Shown in pieces: positions 51,001-61,638 of a DNA stretch of 64,000 nt. The translations under genes were made by a program, and so were the position numbers. Location of the stretch: the NCBI GenBank assembly GCA_013396525.1, contig VWYX01000766.1:329419-393418 (forward strand), read 5' to 3'. The notes beneath the pieces were generated by a model. That model had not been told where the DNA came from, did not search any database, and saw only the letters and a list, made by a program, of their open reading frames with translations. The stretch's first letter is position 1. The number at the start of each line of letters is the position of its first letter. The DNA is from Chaetorhynchus papuensis (Eukaryota > Chordata > Aves > Passeriformes > Rhipiduridae).

Positions 51001-54000
51001 TTATTCTATTTAACTATGTATATTCATTATAGTCATCCAAGCCTTCTGTTTTATTGCTGTTCTTACCAGTGAGCCATTTTCAATAAGGGTCCTAATTGCT
51101 CAAGAATCAAGATATCCCAGACCACCTAAAATATCTGGGTTATGAAGTAGTTCAAACTGTGTCCTTTTGCCATCCAGCTACCTAGTCAGCTAACTAATTG
51201 TGATCTCTTCAAGCAGAGAAGAAACAAAGACTTTATAATAGGAAGGTGCTCAGTTTCTCAGGGCTTGGGAGCAGTTTTTTGTCTCACGTGCCCCTGACTG
51301 CTATTGCCATGTCATAGCTCTCCCCTCATTCTCCCTCCTTATTTCTCCTTCCTAACTCTTACATCTACACACAAATCCCCTCCTGCCTCTTCTGCCTAGG
51401 CAAGCAGCCTTGTGTGCCATGGCTGGTTTGCAGGGTGAGAAAGGTAAAGAGGTGTTCCAGCCTTTTCCATTCCCTGGTTTTCACTCGGCTGCTAATTTTC
51501 ATGACTTTTAGGAATCTCACAGACTTTAAAGTTCCTATGGCTCTGTCATCTTAACTCAAAAGTAGCTGCACATTGAAAGTTACTGACACAGAAAGAAGAC
51601 AAAAAAGTTAAGACACAGAAACCAGAAAAAGATGTATCTGCACACATGTACATATGTTGACACATACTAGGTCATATACAAATGTGATTGCATAAGCCTC
51701 AGGAGAAAAGAAAAGCCACTGCTGAAATCTTTGAGCTACTGGAAAGAAAACAAAACCTAAGATGACTATATTGTCACTTTCCAAGTCTCAGATGTGAAAA
51801 GATAATTAGTCTCTTTGCCCTTATACAATTTCAGCATCTCTGCGTGAAGCAAAAGACTAAAATGAGACATAAGTAACACCTAATAGACATAATTGAGTAG
51901 AAAATAATGACTAGAATGAAAAGGAGTTATCATATGGATGCTATCTAGATGCAGGCTTTTGTCACTGAAATACAAAACACTTCAGAGGAGGCAGAAAGAA
52001 GGAATATGATGGTGGAGCTTGCATCAGTGCTGATGTATAAAGCGGATGTATCCTTGAATAGTCAGAAAATCCATTTTTCAGCAGAAGTGTTTCTCAGACA
52101 TATTGTGAGCTAAAGAATATTAGTGTAGATGTAGGTGCCAATTTTTCAAACTCATGTTTACTAAAGTCTTACAAATTAATCACAAAACATGAAGTACCAA
52201 AAGTCTGCAGACACTTGATGACAGCCAAATGAAAATTGGTTTTAATGTATTAAGTTCTTTTAAACATCAGTAGTTATATTAATACTTTTTTACAAGCTAC
52301 AAATACAAACCTTATAGTTCTTTCAGTAAAGGTTACTAGGTTTTGCTGTCCAAGATTTTTTTTAAAAATGAAAGTGACCCCATGCATACGTTTTGAACTT
52401 TTTCTAAATTGTGAAAGTATTACTCTCAGGTGATTCAAGCCACAAATAGAATAGCTAAAGTACAAATTCCTATTTATCCTGTGTTTGTTTACTTCACAGA
52501 AATGAAAATACCAGACTAGACAAATTCAAAGGGACTTTTGTACAAATAGCTTTATTGATTGCCAAAAAGCAAATAAACTGGAGAGTAGAATTCCCTTCAC
52601 CAAATGACAAATGCATTATAAATCTCAAAGACATTTTTCATCTTGAAAGACTGCAATGTAGCTCCTAGAAAATACCAGAGAATATTGATCAAAGTGTTTT
52701 ATCCAGTAGCATGTTATTTAGCAACAAGTAAATTCTAATCTGCAATATTTTAAAAGCAAAATAAAAAAAGCCTTTATTGAGGTTGCATTTATATTCCTTG
52801 TTTTTTCCTCTTTTTCTTGTAGTTTTAATTATTATTGTTTCATAAGGATTACTGCATTACTGTTTTGCAGTTTGGTTACTTCAGATTTCAATCATTCATT
52901 ATGTTGTTAATTTTTCAGCTATAAAGTCCTATAGTATTATTACTCTGTAAATTGGTAATTGTCTAATATATTTATAAAAAGTGTATTACTGAAGAAACAA
53001 TTGGATTTTAATTAAAAAATGAACCCCCACAAAAAACCACCCCAAAAAATCAAAAACAAACAGAAGAATTTTTGGTTTTGTTTCATATTTTCTTAACAAT
53101 ATTTACTCCAGATCTTTTTCAAGGACAGATTCCATATCCTTTAGGTCTCTTTCAAAGAGGAGCTGAATTTTACATCCAAGTCACCATTGTGATGACTGAG
53201 TATCTGGATAGTCTAGTAACTTTCAAGCTTTCTCGGTCTGTAATATCTTCCACGTAGAGGCAAACATAGCCAAGAAGAGCCTTGACCGAAAATATAAATA
53301 GGGAAGGAATTTAAAAACAAAATTTGAATTTCTAAATATAAATATAATATTTCACGATGCAGGCAAAATTTGTATTGCACTTAAAAAGCCTCAGCTTACA
53401 ATAGGAGATTCATATGACCCCAATCACTGCACTGCTTGTGGACAGCAGGTATCTTACTCTGTCTCTCCACTGGAGCCATTTGCACTTTTGAGTTGAACTG
53501 ATTTGAAACGAAATGATATGCAGGGTTTCTTAAACCTGATTTTGAGAAAGCATCAAAAGCAGACACAAGAAGTAAAGAATCTCACAATAATGACCTTTTC
53601 CTTGCTGTGGTTACTGTTTTAGTGCTTTTCACAGAGGAAATCAAGCCAGCCAGTCATGCTTTTCTTGGTCTCTAATACTCCCCGAGAATCATACACAGAG
53701 ACACAAGAGTGCCTTTACTGGCTGCATGTTTTTACTCCCCTTGTCTCATTGCATGAATCTCAGCTGCTTGTGAAACTATGCTTACCATGCATTGAAATTA
53801 AAATTCTTTGCCTTTGGCTCACATACTTATTTCTGCAGATGACAGATAGAACCAGTTCACAAGTTCCAGTCTGATGTATTTTTTAATGAGTTTGAAGTGC
53901 AGGTTTTTGACTCAATACAGTGCACAAGAGCATCTTCAGGGAAGCAGTTTTTTCAAAGATAGTCCTAATCTTTCAGCTGGCAGTTGAAAGAAATACAACA

Positions 54001-55459
54001 ATAGAACAATTCACCTTTTTATGCACACCTTCAATTTCTCTTGTAATAACCAAGAAAGAGTGCAGTTTTTCACTGAGATCCCAAATGCAGAAATACATTT
54101 TGCATGCAACTAGTAAGATTTTACTTACAATTGATTTGGGAATAATTAGGAAATGCAATTGAATTTAAAACTGCTGACCAACAGGGTAAATAGAAATGTG
54201 CCCTAAAACTCTATAAGAGAATAGCCAGACTTGGCATTCATGCTAGTTGCAGTCTATCCACTGAGTTATCTTCTTGAATATGCCATGATTTCAGTGAGAT
54301 ACAACAGGGTAAAGGTACTAGGCCAGACAAATGCACACATTTAGAATCATATTCTGCCAATCTCCCCTAATTACTCACTAGAAGGTGTGTATGTTTATTG
54401 CTTTATTATGAAAGCTGCACATCATAATCACTGATACACCTCAATACCAGAAATGGTTAACTTTGAAGTATTTAACATCTCTTTGTTATTTGCCAATTTT
54501 ATTCAAAAGTAGATGTGACATTACTGAAAATCTATAAAGACATTTTCCTCTTCTTTCAATAGTACTTATCCCATGATTAACAACCCATAAAGCCAAGTTT
54601 ACTTTTGCTTGTAAGGAGGGCTTTTTTTCTAGGATTTTCACTATGTTGGATATGTTAGAAACTTTTTTGAATATAATAAAAATCTGTTAGATTTTTAAAA
54701 ATTCAAAAAAGAATGGATCACCTGATGTAGAGTATATATTTCTGACACAAATACAGCATTCTAAGGACTTTAATGACAGCATTCCTCTATATTTTACTCC
54801 TGTGTTGTGTATCTGACATTAGTTACACAGATGTTGCTCCAGCTCTTTTGAGAGGAGCAACAAAAAGGTATGAAGGTGCTAAACAGATGCTAATCTGATA
54901 AAAAGATTCCCGCAAGGAAATAAAGAAAAGCTGAAAATAATAAAATACTGACAATCAGTAGTCTCCACTGAAGATGTGAGATAAATTTCTTCTTCCGAAA
55001 AGTCCAAGTGAGGAGGGTGAAGAACATTATATATTCTCCTGTATCCTGTTGTTATTTCTATGTGAGAGATATCAGCAAGGAGAAACAAGTTTCAAATGCC
55101 ATATGTTCAACAAGATGATCATAGATATTGCCCTGGATTTGCTGAGGAAGGTCTTTACCTGTGAAACAACTTAAAACTACTATTTTCTATGTACCTTTCT
55201 TATGGAGAATTCTTATTCCTGGAAGTATTACTTTTCTCATCCCTTAATATTAAATACTTGTCTTGTTCTACAGACTGGGTGCTCTATGAAAAAGAAAGAA
55301 GAGTCTTGCTTTGACCTTAACTCCCTTCTCTTTCATGCCTGGATGATGGATTGCTCTCAGTGATTCCCAGATTGTTCTCACTTTTTCTCAGAACATCATC
55401 TCATACTAGGCTCTGAGGAAAACAGCTATATGGCAGAACTACCAAGTAAAGCGGAGGAG
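48072..55459. other. Gene-free AT-rich DNA
   Basis: No recognisable gene or transposon in over 7 kb. A 127-codon minus-strand frame (50176-50559) and several shorter ones have no known domain. An A/C-rich low-complexity stretch lies at about 53020-53062. The very AT-rich part around 52740-53000 is rich in TAAT and ATTA words. Confidence 0.7.
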
Positions 55460-55519
55460 TTTTGTTTTGTTTTGTTTTGTTTTGTTTTGTTTTGTTTTGT
55501 TTTGTTTTGTTTTGTTTTG
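55460..55519. repeat. (TTTTG)12 microsatellite
   Basis: Twelve perfect, uninterrupted copies of TTTTG on the plus strand (CAAAA on the other). Long perfect arrays mutate readily in length. The repetitive Phe-Cys-Phe-Val-Leu frame read through it is an artefact. Confidence 0.99.
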
Positions 55520-56678
55520 TCTGCTTCAAGGCCTCTAGTACCACAAGAGCCATACATAATTCTCCTGCTGTCTGGGGCTCAGAGAGAACAAATTATCATT
55601 AGACTTGGTTAATGTGAATGGAATGTGTCCTCATGTCCACCTAACAAGCAGATGTTGTTTTTTCCTCCTACAAGGCTGACTAAAGTGTCACTACCCACAC
55701 GGATTGTCAGTCCCAGTTTTGCAGCTCAGTTTCTTGGCACAAAGTGTTTTGGTTTCTACTACTTTAACCAACAGTTTGCCTTCCTATCTACTTAAGACAT
55801 GGCCAAATTTAAATATGGATGTACTTAAACTAATTTTCAGTACAGATGAATTTCTCTGAGCAAGAAGTAGTCCTTGCTTTTCCAGCCCAGGCTCATGTCA
55901 CCTAAAATACCTGTCACGTGACACGGTGAAGGTAAGAGACAGACATGTTATATGTAGCCCTTAGATGCAGAGCTGATGCCTTAAACACCTTCCCCCCAAC
56001 ATTTGATGCATGTACCAGTTTTGCCCTTAGAGAAAGAATAGTGGTTTTGCAAGGTGACCTAATTAGGAGCTATTTCTTGGCTGTAGGTTTACGAAGAATT
56101 TTGGAATTTGAGCTAGGTTTTCAGTTTTCTGAAGTAGCAGACAAGGTAAAAGTCATGGCAATTTCCTTCCAGCAACTTCCCAGTCACATCACATACAGAC
56201 AGGTTATAAGGTGGCAAGGTAGTGTTCTCTGCCTGTTAATGGCTGCTAAGAACATATCTGTGAAATGACCTTATACAGCTCTATTCACAAAACTGTAAAA
56301 CCTTTACAGCAGAAATTATGTCAAAAAAATTCAGGCCCTATCCCCTTAAAAAGTAGGTCATGGGCTGCCTAATTGTCTAGTGCTATTTTAGATGAGACAA
56401 GATTAGGATATGCCTGTGCTCCAGGTGCTCCTTTTAAAAATGAAAAAAATTTTTCGTAGACCCTCTGTCATGTCTCCAACCCCATGTCAGTGTTCTGGAT
56501 GCTCTATGGTCTCCTGCATCTAATCTTCTGTGTACACATTTCCTTGGGCCACTAGTAACAAATGGGCATGTGGAAAATCACTGGAGGAAGACAGAAAAGT
56601 CCATTAGCAGTGCGAGTTATACTCTTTCAGATATTCACAAGTATATGCTGTGAGCTGTGTTCCTTTCCCCACACCCCA
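55520..56678. other. Gene-free DNA
   Basis: No repeat family recognised. A 107-codon plus-strand frame at 55945-56268 has no known domain and no splice support. Confidence 0.65.
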
Positions 56679-57265
56679 TCATAGAATCTTAGTACCATAG
56701 AATCGTTTGAGTTGGAAGGGGCCTTATAGATCATGTAGTTCCAATGCCTCAATGGACAGGGACACCTTCCACTAGACCAGGTTGCTCAGAGCTCCATCCA
56801 GCCTGGTCTTGAACACTTCCAGAGATGGGGCATCCACAGCTTCTCTGGGCAACCTGTTCCAGTGCCTCGCCATCCTCTCAGTAAAGAATTTCTTCCTAAT
56901 GTCTAACCAAAACCTATTGTCTTTCAGGCTGAAGCCATTCTCCCTTGTCCTATCACTACATGCTCGTGTAAAAAGCCCCTTTCCACCTTTCTTGTAGGCC
57001 CCCCTCTAGGTACTGGAAGGCCACAATTAGGTCACTTCTAAGCCTTCTCTTCTCCAGGTTGAACAAATCCAATTCTTTTTGCTTTTTCTCATAGAAAGAC
57101 ACTCCATTACTCTAATTATCTTGGTGACCCTCCTCTGGATTTGCTCCAAAAGATCGTGTCCTTCCTGTGCTGGGAACCTCAGAACTGGATGCAGCCCTGC
57201 AGGTAGGGTCTCATGAGACTGGGGCAGAGGGATACAATCACCTTCCTTGACCACTGTCTTTCTCA
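56679..57265 (-). mobile_element. CR1 LINE, 5'-truncated copy
   Basis: The 3' end of this minus-strand copy is at 56679, seen on the plus strand as TCATAGAATC and CCATAGAATCG followed by GTTGGAAGGGGCCTTATAGA. Then come the 3' UTR words CAACCTGTTCCAGTGCCTCG and AAGAATTTCTTCCTAATGTC, and the C-terminal part of ORF2, for example [20 protein letters not shown] on the minus strand near 57075-57155. The copy is about 587 bp, truncated at its 5' side as usual. It is of the same broad CR1 group as the copy at 19272-19947 but not identical in sequence, so the two are separate insertions. Confidence 0.96.
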
Positions 57266-58714
57266 TTTCCAAAAATCCCGGAGTTTTATGACATTGGTGC
57301 AAAACTTTTTGCCTCATCTTTTCCCCATTGTTTCCTAAAAGATTTCAATTTCTGTAGACTTGCTCGTGTGTCATATTTACATAAGTTTCTTTGTCTAAAG
57401 AAAGGAATGTCCAGTCTACCCTGAGTTCTCCCTTCAGTCCTCCCCTCTTCGCTTTTAGCATTGAACTAGCTTTATTTATATTTACATCATATTAACTGTG
57501 CTTTCTGTATTCTAGTCTGTTACCTTTACTCTCTTTTGTCATATGTCCTCCTATTTTTTCTCACTGTTACACCTATCCCTTTCATTTAATCTCTTTTTTT
57601 AGTATACCACGTCAACCAACCTTTATTTCTCCTTTTTGCAGCCTAGGTTTTTCCTTAGCACATTGTCCTATTTTTCTTGTTTCTCCTTTTCTCCCCCCTG
57701 AGCATTTTTACAGTGTCCTTTGTCTGTCTTTTTCTGTCACATTATCCTGCTTCTGCTCTCTGTTTTCTCTAGACTGTCATTTTGGTATAAAATGTATTGC
57801 ATGCTATTTATTCTCTACAATTTGGGGTGAATGGACCTGCCTGTATATAGAGACACATTTACACATAGTATCCTTCAATTACTTCCAAATTGTCACTATA
57901 ATTTCAAGAGCACACTATATTTATAGTGGTTGAATTCTCCAATGTTTAATGTACTATAAATCTTTCATTCTTGTTTATTTATACTGTGTCACAAAGAGGC
58001 AGTATTCGAATTTTCTCTCCCTCATGTGCATTCTTTTAATGCCTCAGGGCCAGACTGCAGCTAGGTGAGGATGTGCAGGTGTGTAAATTGGGGGCAATTG
58101 AGTTCTTAATCATGGAGCTCCCAGAGTGCTTGGACAGGAGGAGTGCTTGGCTAGTGCAGCCAGCAGCACCAACACGTGGGAGGTGCAACTGGGGTCATCA
58201 CTCTTCTCCATGAGCTAGCAAGCTGCAGCTGGCAACAGAAAAGGATATGCAATGCTTGCCTATCTTAACCCTGCTTCAGTTGCCATTGCTTCCACAGGAC
58301 AGGGCAGGTCAGAAAGTTCTTAAGCATCCCTCAAGGCCTTTGGTCGGTGCTTTGCTCTGCAGGGAGTCTGGAGTCTGTGCCCCTGGGGTCTGGAAGTGGC
58401 ATTTGTCAGGCATGACAGTGACTCAGAAAGGCACAAAATTGTGTGTCTGGCGTAAAAATAAAGAGTGTTTTCTTGCTGCTTGGTTGAATGGCTTTGAAAT
58501 ACAGAGAAAGCTACTATATTCTGATGTTGTAAGAAAAATTAAATTTAATTGCCTTACTTCATTGCTGAAGGAGATGTGTAAGATGAAAGTGGTTGATGCA
58601 AAGGCAAAGTTTCCTTGAAAATATATGAGATGAAAATATGTAGGAGTGAGGCGACAGAACGGACACAGGGTTTAGAGTATACACAGAAGGGCGTAATTTA
58701 AAAACTTGCCATAC
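57266..58714. other. Gene-free DNA with a long pyrimidine-biased strand
   Basis: From about 57415 to 57790 the plus strand is strongly biased to C and T with many TTTCTCC-like words. No gene or repeat family was recognised. The 123-codon frame at 58247-58618 has no known domain. Confidence 0.65.
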
Positions 58715-59090
58715 CTTGAAAAGTTCATTGGAAAGAGACCTTAGGAAGTCACCTAATCAACCGCCTTACTCTAAGGTAACCTGGTTTTTTTCCATATCTT
58801 CTTTTCTAGGATCTGCTCAACTTTATGCTAAAGACCTCAAATACTGAAGATGCCATGGACTCAAGGTGATCTATTAAAGTATTCCACTTCTGGTCATAAA
58901 ATGTTTTACTAATGTCTTACCTCTATTATTGTTCTTTGTAACTTCAGGTATTTTCTTTTCATATCAGCTATGCAAGTTGAGTAGAGATCAATTTCTTCCT
59001 TATTGTTGCAGCCTTTAGGGAACTGGAGACTATTTTCAAAATTCTTTTTCTCAAACATTCCTACTTTATGCTAAACAACATCAGATTTAA
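58715..59090 (-). mobile_element. Ancient CR1-like LINE 3' fragment
   Basis: Plus-strand words keep the order of a reversed CR1 3' region, though strongly diverged: CATTGGAAAGAGACCTTAGG and GAAGTCACCTAATC (3' end), then GATGCCATGGACTCAAGGTG, AGTATTCCACTTC, AATGTCTTACCTC, and later GCAGCCTTTAGGGAACTGGAG with GACTATTTTCAAAATTC. These correspond to the usual series of motifs (battered versions of AGGTCATCTAGTCCA, CTGTTCCAGTG, CTAATGTCTAACCT). The divergence suggests an insertion predating the other CR1 copies. The T/G tract at 59093 ends the recognisable similarity. It was called by motif order only, so the family label is tentative. Confidence 0.6.
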
Positions 59091-59092
59091 GA

Positions 59093-59184
59093 TTTGTTTT
59101 GGTTTGGTTTTTCTGTTTGTTTGGGTTTTTGTTTGCTTGTTTTGGTTGGTCGGTTTTTTTGGTTGATTTTGTTCTGTTTATTTT
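59093..59184. repeat. Low-complexity T/G-rich tract
   Basis: About 90 bases of T and G with very few C or A, in irregular TTTG and TTGG units, adjoining the older CR1-like fragment. Same type as the tracts at 27509-27655 and 32177-32246. Confidence 0.93.
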
Positions 59185-60838
59185 AAGAGATAGTTCTTTA
59201 TGCATCTGATACTTTGAAGTTTTTCTAATTGTTCTGTTTCCTAAAACTGATCTCATGCCCTTGCTTAACAGACCAGGTATGATACAGCAAAGAAAGTGTT
59301 TCCAAAGAACCAGTAAGTTGTTCTGCAGCTCTTGGTTAGCTATTTCCATTTTCACATGCTAGATTATTTTCTGGGCTATTTGTCTACTCTGTCAAGACCA
59401 TTTTGAATTGAACCCTAGCCTTCAAAATAAACACATTCCCACCAACCTCCAGTTAGTTTAAAAAACCCCCAGTCTACTCTGTCATTTTTGGTCACAAATG
59501 GAATTGTTGAATAAGGCTGGATGCAAAGCAGAAGTCTAAGGACCTCCTCTTCAAGTGGCATTCTCACAGCAGACCTATTCCAGAATGATTTAATCTTACT
59601 CATGTTTTCTTACCTTGTTAAAAAAAATCCATATGAGAGTCATGATATACAGGATAAGCTACTTATTTTGATTCCACAAGATATGACAATGTTTTACAAC
59701 AATATTAGGTTGTTTTCATTTTTTAAAAATAAATTATAATCTTAGATTTCCAGTTGGTTTGGGGTTTTTTTTTTCCACATGAGAATTCTCATTATATAAT
59801 TGGGCTAAAGCTCCCTACTCTCTCTTTTCTCCCTTTATCTCTTCTATCTTTCCCCTGCCATACACAAATTCTTATAGATAAATGCTGTAAGTCTGAGATT
59901 GCTTTTACTGCATCTTTATCCTTGGATGAAGTTCAGCTCAATTTTATTTTTTTTTTAAAGTTAGGATAACTTTAAGTATCTAAATTATCACAGTAGTTTG
60001 TAAACTCTTAGTTTTATGTTCTAGGATCATTAGTATATTCTTTTGTCAACAGTGTGATGAGGACTTTTTTCACTGGACTCAGTTGTGAATTCCTCCAGGT
60101 TGTGAGAGTCAGCAGCTCCTGGGGATGTTGTACTGGCTACATTTCTCTTGTGTGCTGCTGGAAAGAGCACTGTACTTTATTGGCACTGACCACCTTCACC
60201 TGATGATCTGAGGTGGCTTGAAACAGACTTTGGGTAAATTTTCGACCATCAGGGCTCCTGTTTCCCAGGAGAATTGTCAACTACTGGCTATTTTTCTATG
60301 ACATGGAAAACCTGATTTCCTTTTGCCACTACCCTTAACTTAAATGCAACACTGATGTCAGGAGTTGCCACAGCAATACCTAAACCATCAGACATTTCAA
60401 AGTACATTCCCCTGGTTTAAAAGTGTTCATGGGTAACTTCATTATCTAAATTCCTAAATACCTTGCAGGCATCTTGTTTTGCTGTGCAGTGTGTCCATAA
60501 AGTGTGACAAGATCATCTAAAAGATTATTTCAAGATCATGTGCATGGTGAAGTTTGAGTCAAAATCTACCGAATTCAAAAGAAATAGAACCCAAAGCAAT
60601 AAACACTATCTCAAGCATTTTGCTTTCTAAAATTTCAATGACAGAGGATATTGTATTATCTCACTTTCTTAAGGATATAGACTTCAGAGATATTAGCTTC
60701 TGTTTGTTTATTTATCTGTCTATAACTTTACATAACCCATTAGGATTTCAAGTACTTTCACATTTGAAAATTGAAATATATTAAAAATAAGCATATATTT
60801 TCTATCACTGGGAATACATACAAAAGCTAGAAGATGGA
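59185..60838. other. Gene-free AT-rich DNA
   Basis: No gene. A pyrimidine-rich stretch lies at about 59811-59860 and poly-T runs lie near 59766 and 59945-59957. Bases 60833-60838 are the left target-site duplication of the LTR that follows. Confidence 0.7.
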
Positions 60839-61395
60839 TGTCATGGTTTAAATCCTGCCAGCAATTATCACACAGCCAATTGTTCACTTTTCCCTCCTCT
60901 CCATGGGACAGAGAGGAGAATTGAAAAATGATAAAACCAACAGGTGGAGAAAAGAACAGTTTAATAACTGACACAAAGTAAATTATAATGATAAAAGTAA
61001 AAAGAGAAAGAGGAACAAAACCCAAGAAAGACAGGTGGTGCACAATACAGCTGCTCACCTCCCCTGACTGATGCCATTCCCATGCAGTGGCCAGCAGGTC
61101 CCAGCCATCTCCCCTGGTCCATGGGCTGAGCATGACATTCCCTGCTATGGAATATCCCTTTGGCCAGTCCAGATCAGCCCTCCCACCTGTGCTCCTCACA
61201 GCTTCCTGTGCGCCTCTTCACTGGCAGAGCAGGGGAAACTGTAAAGGTCTTGAATTAGAGTAAGCTCTGCTTAGCAAAAACTGAAACATCAGTGTGTTTT
61301 TACCAGTGTTACCCTAAATCCAAAATCCTAAATCCAAAACACAGTACCGTACCAGCAAGGAAGAAAGTCAACTGTACCCCAGCTGAAAACAGAAC
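60839..61395. mobile_element. Solo LTR, family C, with 6-bp target-site duplication
   Basis: The 557-bp segment starts TGTCATGGTTTAA and ends near AGCTGAAAACAGAAC. It holds words of a common bird LTR family: GAGAAAAGAACAGTTTAATA, GTGGTGCACAATACAGCTGC, GCATGACATTCCCTGC, TATGGAATATCCCTTTGGCC, CATCAGTGTGTTTTTACC and CTAAATCCAAAACACAGTAC. The host word GATGGA stands directly on both sides (60833-60838 and 61396-61401), an exact 6-bp target-site duplication. Six bases is the size expected for class II (ERVK-like) elements. Only one LTR is present with no internal genes, so the provirus was lost by recombination between its LTRs. Transcriptional direction is uncertain. An ATTAAA on the minus strand near 60963 suggests minus. 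Confidence 0.92.
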
Positions 61396-61537
61396 GATGG
61401 AGCAGCATGGTAATACTGCATTTAGAGCAATGTTTGCTGTATTATTTTCTGCAGATATTTCCTTCATCACTTTGTCTTGTGACCTGCATGTTCCAGTCTT
61501 CTTTTATACCTACCTTAGGATCCTTATACAAAGATGG
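61396..61537. other. Short host sequence between LTR and CR1
   Basis: Begins with the right-hand GATGGA duplication of the LTR and runs into the CR1 3' end. The 110-codon frame spanning 61292-61624 joins LTR, host and CR1 sequence and is not a gene. Confidence 0.8.
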
Positions 61538-61638
61538 TGTGATCTTTGGGGTGGTCCTGTGCAGGGCCAGGAGTTGGACTTTGATGATCCTTGTGCGTCC
61601 CTTCCAACTCAGGATATTCTGTAATTCTGTGATTCTTT
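61538..61638 (+). mobile_element. CR1 LINE 3' end
   Basis: This is the last 100 bp of a plus-strand CR1: GTCCTGTGCAGGGCCAGGAG, TTGGACTTTGATGATCCTTG and CCCTTCCAACTCAGGATATT, ending in the diagnostic octamers ATTCTGTA ATTCTGTG. Its sequence variant matches the CR1 type that also supplies the tail of the SINE at 33105-33242. Extreme 5' truncation. Confidence 0.93.

Noticed and set aside
53401..53444. Possible 44-bp exon with donor CAG then GTATCT
   Set aside because: The acceptor side lacks a pyrimidine tract, and the peptide is too short to judge.
55430..55612. Frame with a regular FCFVL repeat
   Set aside because: Translation of the (TTTTG)12 microsatellite.
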